Assembly: GCF_958979055.1 (NCBI RefSeq)
Contig: NC_084892.1
Span: 2,497,501-2,561,500 of the forward strand
Length of the DNA stretch: 64,000 bases
Direction of reading: 5' to 3'
Origin: Alnus glutinosa
Taxonomy: Eukaryota; Streptophyta; Magnoliopsida; Fagales; Betulaceae
The translations under genes were made by a program, and so were the position numbers. Positions 62,013 to 64,000 of the stretch are shown piece after piece (position 1 is the first letter of the stretch; each line of letters begins with the position of its first letter). The notes below the pieces were generated by a model. It was not told the DNA's origin. It did not search any database and was given only the letters and a program-made list of their open reading frames with translations.

Positions 62013-62763
62013 AAGAAGAAATTTATATCTCACCATAGAAAGTTCCCTATCACTTTTTCAACAAAAATTATTAACACAGATTTTCCCCACAAGCAACAAC
62101 CGATAATCTGCTAACAGTCAATAACGTAATAACACCACAATCAAACCCCGAGCTAGTGTGGTATGGTGAATAATCAAACACTCCGAAAAGCACCGTTAGC
62201 GCGAACGGACACACTAGTGCTTCTTAACTAAATTCAAGCAAATAAAAGCTAGATAACTTTAACAAACAAAATCGCTGAGCTTGATAAACAAGCACAATCT
62301 AAGCTTTGGTTAAACTCATTAACACCCAACTTTGTTTAATTAACCGCGTGGATTTACTATTTACCATGTGTTAAACCAAGGAAATAGACAATAACAGCTA
62401 GAGAAAAACCATGACAAGCAATGCCAAGCTCCGCATAGGTTACCTTAAGAAAGTAACTGAGGAGGCCAATCGCTGAACTTCGCTCTCTTCAAGACCACCA
62501 TCATCGGCCTCTCCACAGAGTTGAGAGATCGTGTCCACGGCTCTGAAGTGATTCTCCACCGAATAATCGAACGCCGAGACCGTGACCCTGGGGCCATTGC
62601 TGCAATCCTCAGCAGAGCCCGTTGGATTTTCCACTGCGACGTCGACACCCTCCTCCTTCTTCGCTGTCTTTCCGATCTTCTTCTTTGTCTTCTTCCCGCG
62701 CTTTTTGATACCCAATAGCTCGGCGATTGGAGGCTCCTCAAAGGCCTCGTTTGGTTTTTCCAT
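52384..62763 (-). CDS. WD40/AT-hook protein resembling TFIIIC subunit GTF3C2 (15 exons, 909 aa)
   Basis: Exons in coding order: 62763-62444, 61756-61630, 61382-61342, 59766-59673, 59292-58430, 57815-57684, 56181-56109, 55800-55761, 55675-55603, 55356-55291, 55174-55097, 55003-54831, 53727-53681, 53080-52825, 52730-52384, all GT-AG and in frame. TFIIIC recruits RNA polymerase III to tRNA genes, and this subunit is a nuclear beta-propeller. Marks: YVGGHVWALDWCPRVH, then two AT-hooks (GRPRK near residues 264-268 and 286-290) in a long basic insert, VAWDVKWRPS, DPRFAKLEPVFRCSMLKCG, IPLTVEWSASPPHDYLLAG, GHGGLKFWDLRDP and SFDDGTMRI. A Lys-rich N-terminus (KKRGKKTKKKIGKTAKK) is a likely nuclear signal. 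No defects were found. The family call rests on motif order; assignment as this exact subunit is likely, not proven. Confidence 0.9.
54040..54790 (+). pseudogene. LINE 3' fragment in intron 12 of the GTF3C2-like gene
   Basis: On the strand opposite the gene, fragments read EDKLCWVPSKRGLFEVRSF and FPWKCIRRNKVSLRVALFAW, as in the zf-RVT region of plant LINEs. The sequence ends with GATTACTTATAAAAAAAAAT, like a LINE poly(A) end. It is 5'-truncated with frame breaks. It differs from the LINE fragment at 17317-18360. Confidence 0.75.
56757..57224. mobile_element. Foldback MITE in intron 6 of the GTF3C2-like gene
   Basis: Left AAACTTCACTTAATCCCCTT, then GGTTTTGCAATCA, and CAATTAGTGTATCC. The right part inverts these as GGATACACTAAATTG-like GATACACTAAATTG, GTGATTGCAAAATTGATGA, and GGGGGTTAATTGAAGTTTT. 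The layout is the same as 31780-32248. Confidence 0.75.
58083..58170. mobile_element. Short MITE remnant (GAGAAATG family) in intron 5 of the GTF3C2-like gene
   Basis: GAGAAATGGTACATGC on the left and GGGAGTGCATGTAGCATTTC on the right are imperfect inverses. The interior TTTTCACTATCATGTCAGG resembles the element in intron 3 of IQM copies A and B. Confidence 0.5.
60377..61236 (+). repeat. Exact tandem duplication, 428-bp unit, in intron 3 of the GTF3C2-like gene
   Basis: 60377-60804 and 60809-61236 are identical by eye, including a 14-nt T run, at an offset of 432 bp. A four-base spacer lies between them. Identity this high means a very recent duplication or an assembly artefact. It lies entirely in the intron between exons 3 and 4 and does not touch splice sites. 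Confidence 0.92.
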
Positions 62764-63060
62764 TATGATTTTTTGGGTTTTGGGGGAGTTTGGGATTCGA
62801 ACCCTACACCGATCGCACTGAAAGAGGCAAAATTCGTAAAGAAAGGGTATTGATTGGGACGCTACAGTTTAGTTGCTTCAGCGCACCGTTTTGAGATTAT
62901 CCACCAAAACGCACCGCCTTACAGACGTAAATTATTAAAACGGTGACGCCGTCAGATCTAACGCACGCCTTTCGGGATGCGTGCCCGTTTCACAACCGTT
63001 CCTAAAACGAAGCGGTATCTTCCCTTTCCATTAAAACGCACCGTTCTTATAATTTTTGCA
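62764..63060 (-). promoter_or_regulatory. Promoter region of the GTF3C2-like gene with repeated AAACGCACCG
   Basis: The motif AAAACGCACCG occurs at 62907-62917 and 63033-63043. GCGCACCGTTTT is at 62881-62892 and AAAACGGTGACG near 62937. They lie within 300 bp upstream of the start codon, in a stretch more GC-rich than its surroundings. Function is unknown. The motif could be a transcription-factor site or part of a short repeat. Confidence 0.35.
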
Positions 63061-63273
63061 GTTTTTTTTCCTCTTTTTGTGTTTTTTGATAATATTACGG
63101 GTATAATTATAATTTTATCTGGTTCTTGTTAGGAAATTAATTCATGCTATAAACTAAATTTTTATTTGACAATTATCTTACAATGTGAAATAAGGCAGTC
63201 TCAACCAACCGTTATATGAATCCTTAGTTAAAAAATAAATAAATCTAACAATCAATTGAAACTGATACATTAA

Positions 63274-63588
63274 GGGTGCGTTTAGGATTGCGATTTCGTA
63301 GAAAATAAATGCAATTTTAAACTAAATCGCAGAACATTAATCGTTTAGAAACTGCGTTTTTAAAAATTACGATTTGAAAACGCTGAAAATCTGTTTTTTC
63401 AAATCGAAGGTAAGATGGTGCTTTTTTGAAAACGCAGAATTTTGAAGGCTAATTTGCAATTTTAAAGGCTAAACTGCGATTTTGCCAAACGCTTAACTGC
63501 GTTTTTAAAAATTACTTTTTCCAAATCGTACATTTTAAAATCGTGATTTTAAATCGCATTTTTTAAAATCGCAAACCCAAACGGACCC
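63274..63588. mobile_element. Tourist-like MITE, about 315 bp
   Basis: The ends GGGTGCGTTTAGGATTGCGA and TCGCAAACCCAAACGGACCC are imperfect inverses. TAA flanks both sides (63271-63273 and 63589-63591). The interior repeats TGCGTTTTTAAAAATTACGA-type blocks in both orientations, forming a strong hairpin. The TAA duplication suggests PIF/Harbinger. Confidence 0.7.
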
Positions 63589-63591
63589 TAA

Positions 63592-64000
63592 CATTATGTG
63601 ATATTTATGAAATAAAACTGTAGTATATAGCATTAATTCGATGGAGGAAAATAATAATAATAAAAAAAGTGTTTTTGGGTCCTTATTATGGATCATTTTC
63701 CCCCTATTTTGAGAAAGTTTCATCCGGTTCTTTTCTAGTTCCTTAAGTTCTTCTCTTGTTTTATCTGTACTTAAAAAAATAAAAATAAAAAAATAAAAAA
63801 AAAATAAAAAAAAAAGTTTCTATGCTGGTGAGGTACGGTCCTGGTAGCATAGTGGTGAATTTCGTGCTTGTTGGCACGATGCGACCATTATCAAGTGTCG
63901 CGTAATGCTATGTGACCAAGGACCTATTGTCGAGAATAAAGGGATAGTTGGAATATGGTAACATAGAAATAATCCTATGCACCGTGCCTCCCATTGTTGT
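63592..64000. other. Window end with no gene seen
   Basis: AT-rich sequence with an A-rich run (63773-63815), then a less AT-rich 180 bp that I cannot assign. It includes CCTGGTAGCATAGTGGTGAA, which is tRNA-like in a few bases only. Confidence 0.5.

Noticed and set aside
62445..62821. Alternative frames over the first exon of the GTF3C2-like gene
   Set aside because: Shadows of the spliced, motif-bearing frame that starts at 62763.
63826..63900. tRNA-like sequence near the window end
   Set aside because: A few bases resemble an A box, but no cloverleaf or B box follows.

Overview
The window is nuclear DNA of a flowering plant, most likely a woody eudicot; I cannot name the species. The evidence is many GT-AG introns in short-exon genes, AT-rich intergenic DNA full of MITEs, solo LTRs, LINE debris, a CACTA element and a SINE, and protein families typical of land plants (IQM calmodulin-binding proteins, a histidine phosphotransfer protein, a cucumisin-type subtilase, a plant bZIP). 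All gene models were spliced by hand from GT-AG junctions and checked for reading-frame continuity.

1-33.7 kb holds a tandem cluster of four IQM (IQ-motif calmodulin-binding) genes on the + strand, here called A-D. A (1768-6131) and B (9872-14616) are a recent pair inside an approximately 8 kb duplicated unit. C (20559-25061) and D (28213-33632) are an older, shorter pair. A and C are intact. B is intact from exon 2 onward, but its first exon is disrupted. D is a pseudogene, cut by a CACTA transposon in exon 4 and carrying other lesions. All copies share a nine-exon structure with conserved exon lengths (115, 66, 89, 88, 147, 93 and 102 nt for exons 2-8).

34.2-38.3 kb (minus strand) holds a small six-exon gene for a histidine-containing phosphotransfer (HPt/AHP) protein of the cytokinin phosphorelay. 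No exon is long enough to stand out as an ORF. Its introns carry an inverted pair of LTR-like repeats and an hAT MITE with a perfect target duplication.

40.2-44.5 kb (plus strand) holds a six-exon bZIP transcription factor with an unusual isoleucine in the basic region. Next, 45.5-49.5 kb (minus strand) holds an intact 753-residue, eleven-exon subtilisin-like serine protease that converges on the bZIP gene. The stretch 49.5-52.4 kb is gene-free and rich in simple repeats, with one MITE. Finally, 52.4-62.8 kb (minus strand) holds a fifteen-exon gene for a 909-residue WD40 protein with AT-hooks that resembles TFIIIC subunit GTF3C2. Its introns carry a LINE fragment, MITEs and an exact 428-bp tandem duplication. 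A Tourist-like MITE lies upstream of it at 63.3-63.6 kb.

The genes do not form a pathway. What stands out is local evolution: tandem duplication, apparent gene conversion between A and B, and mobile elements dated relative to the duplications because some are shared between copies and others are not. I saw no clearly new biological system.
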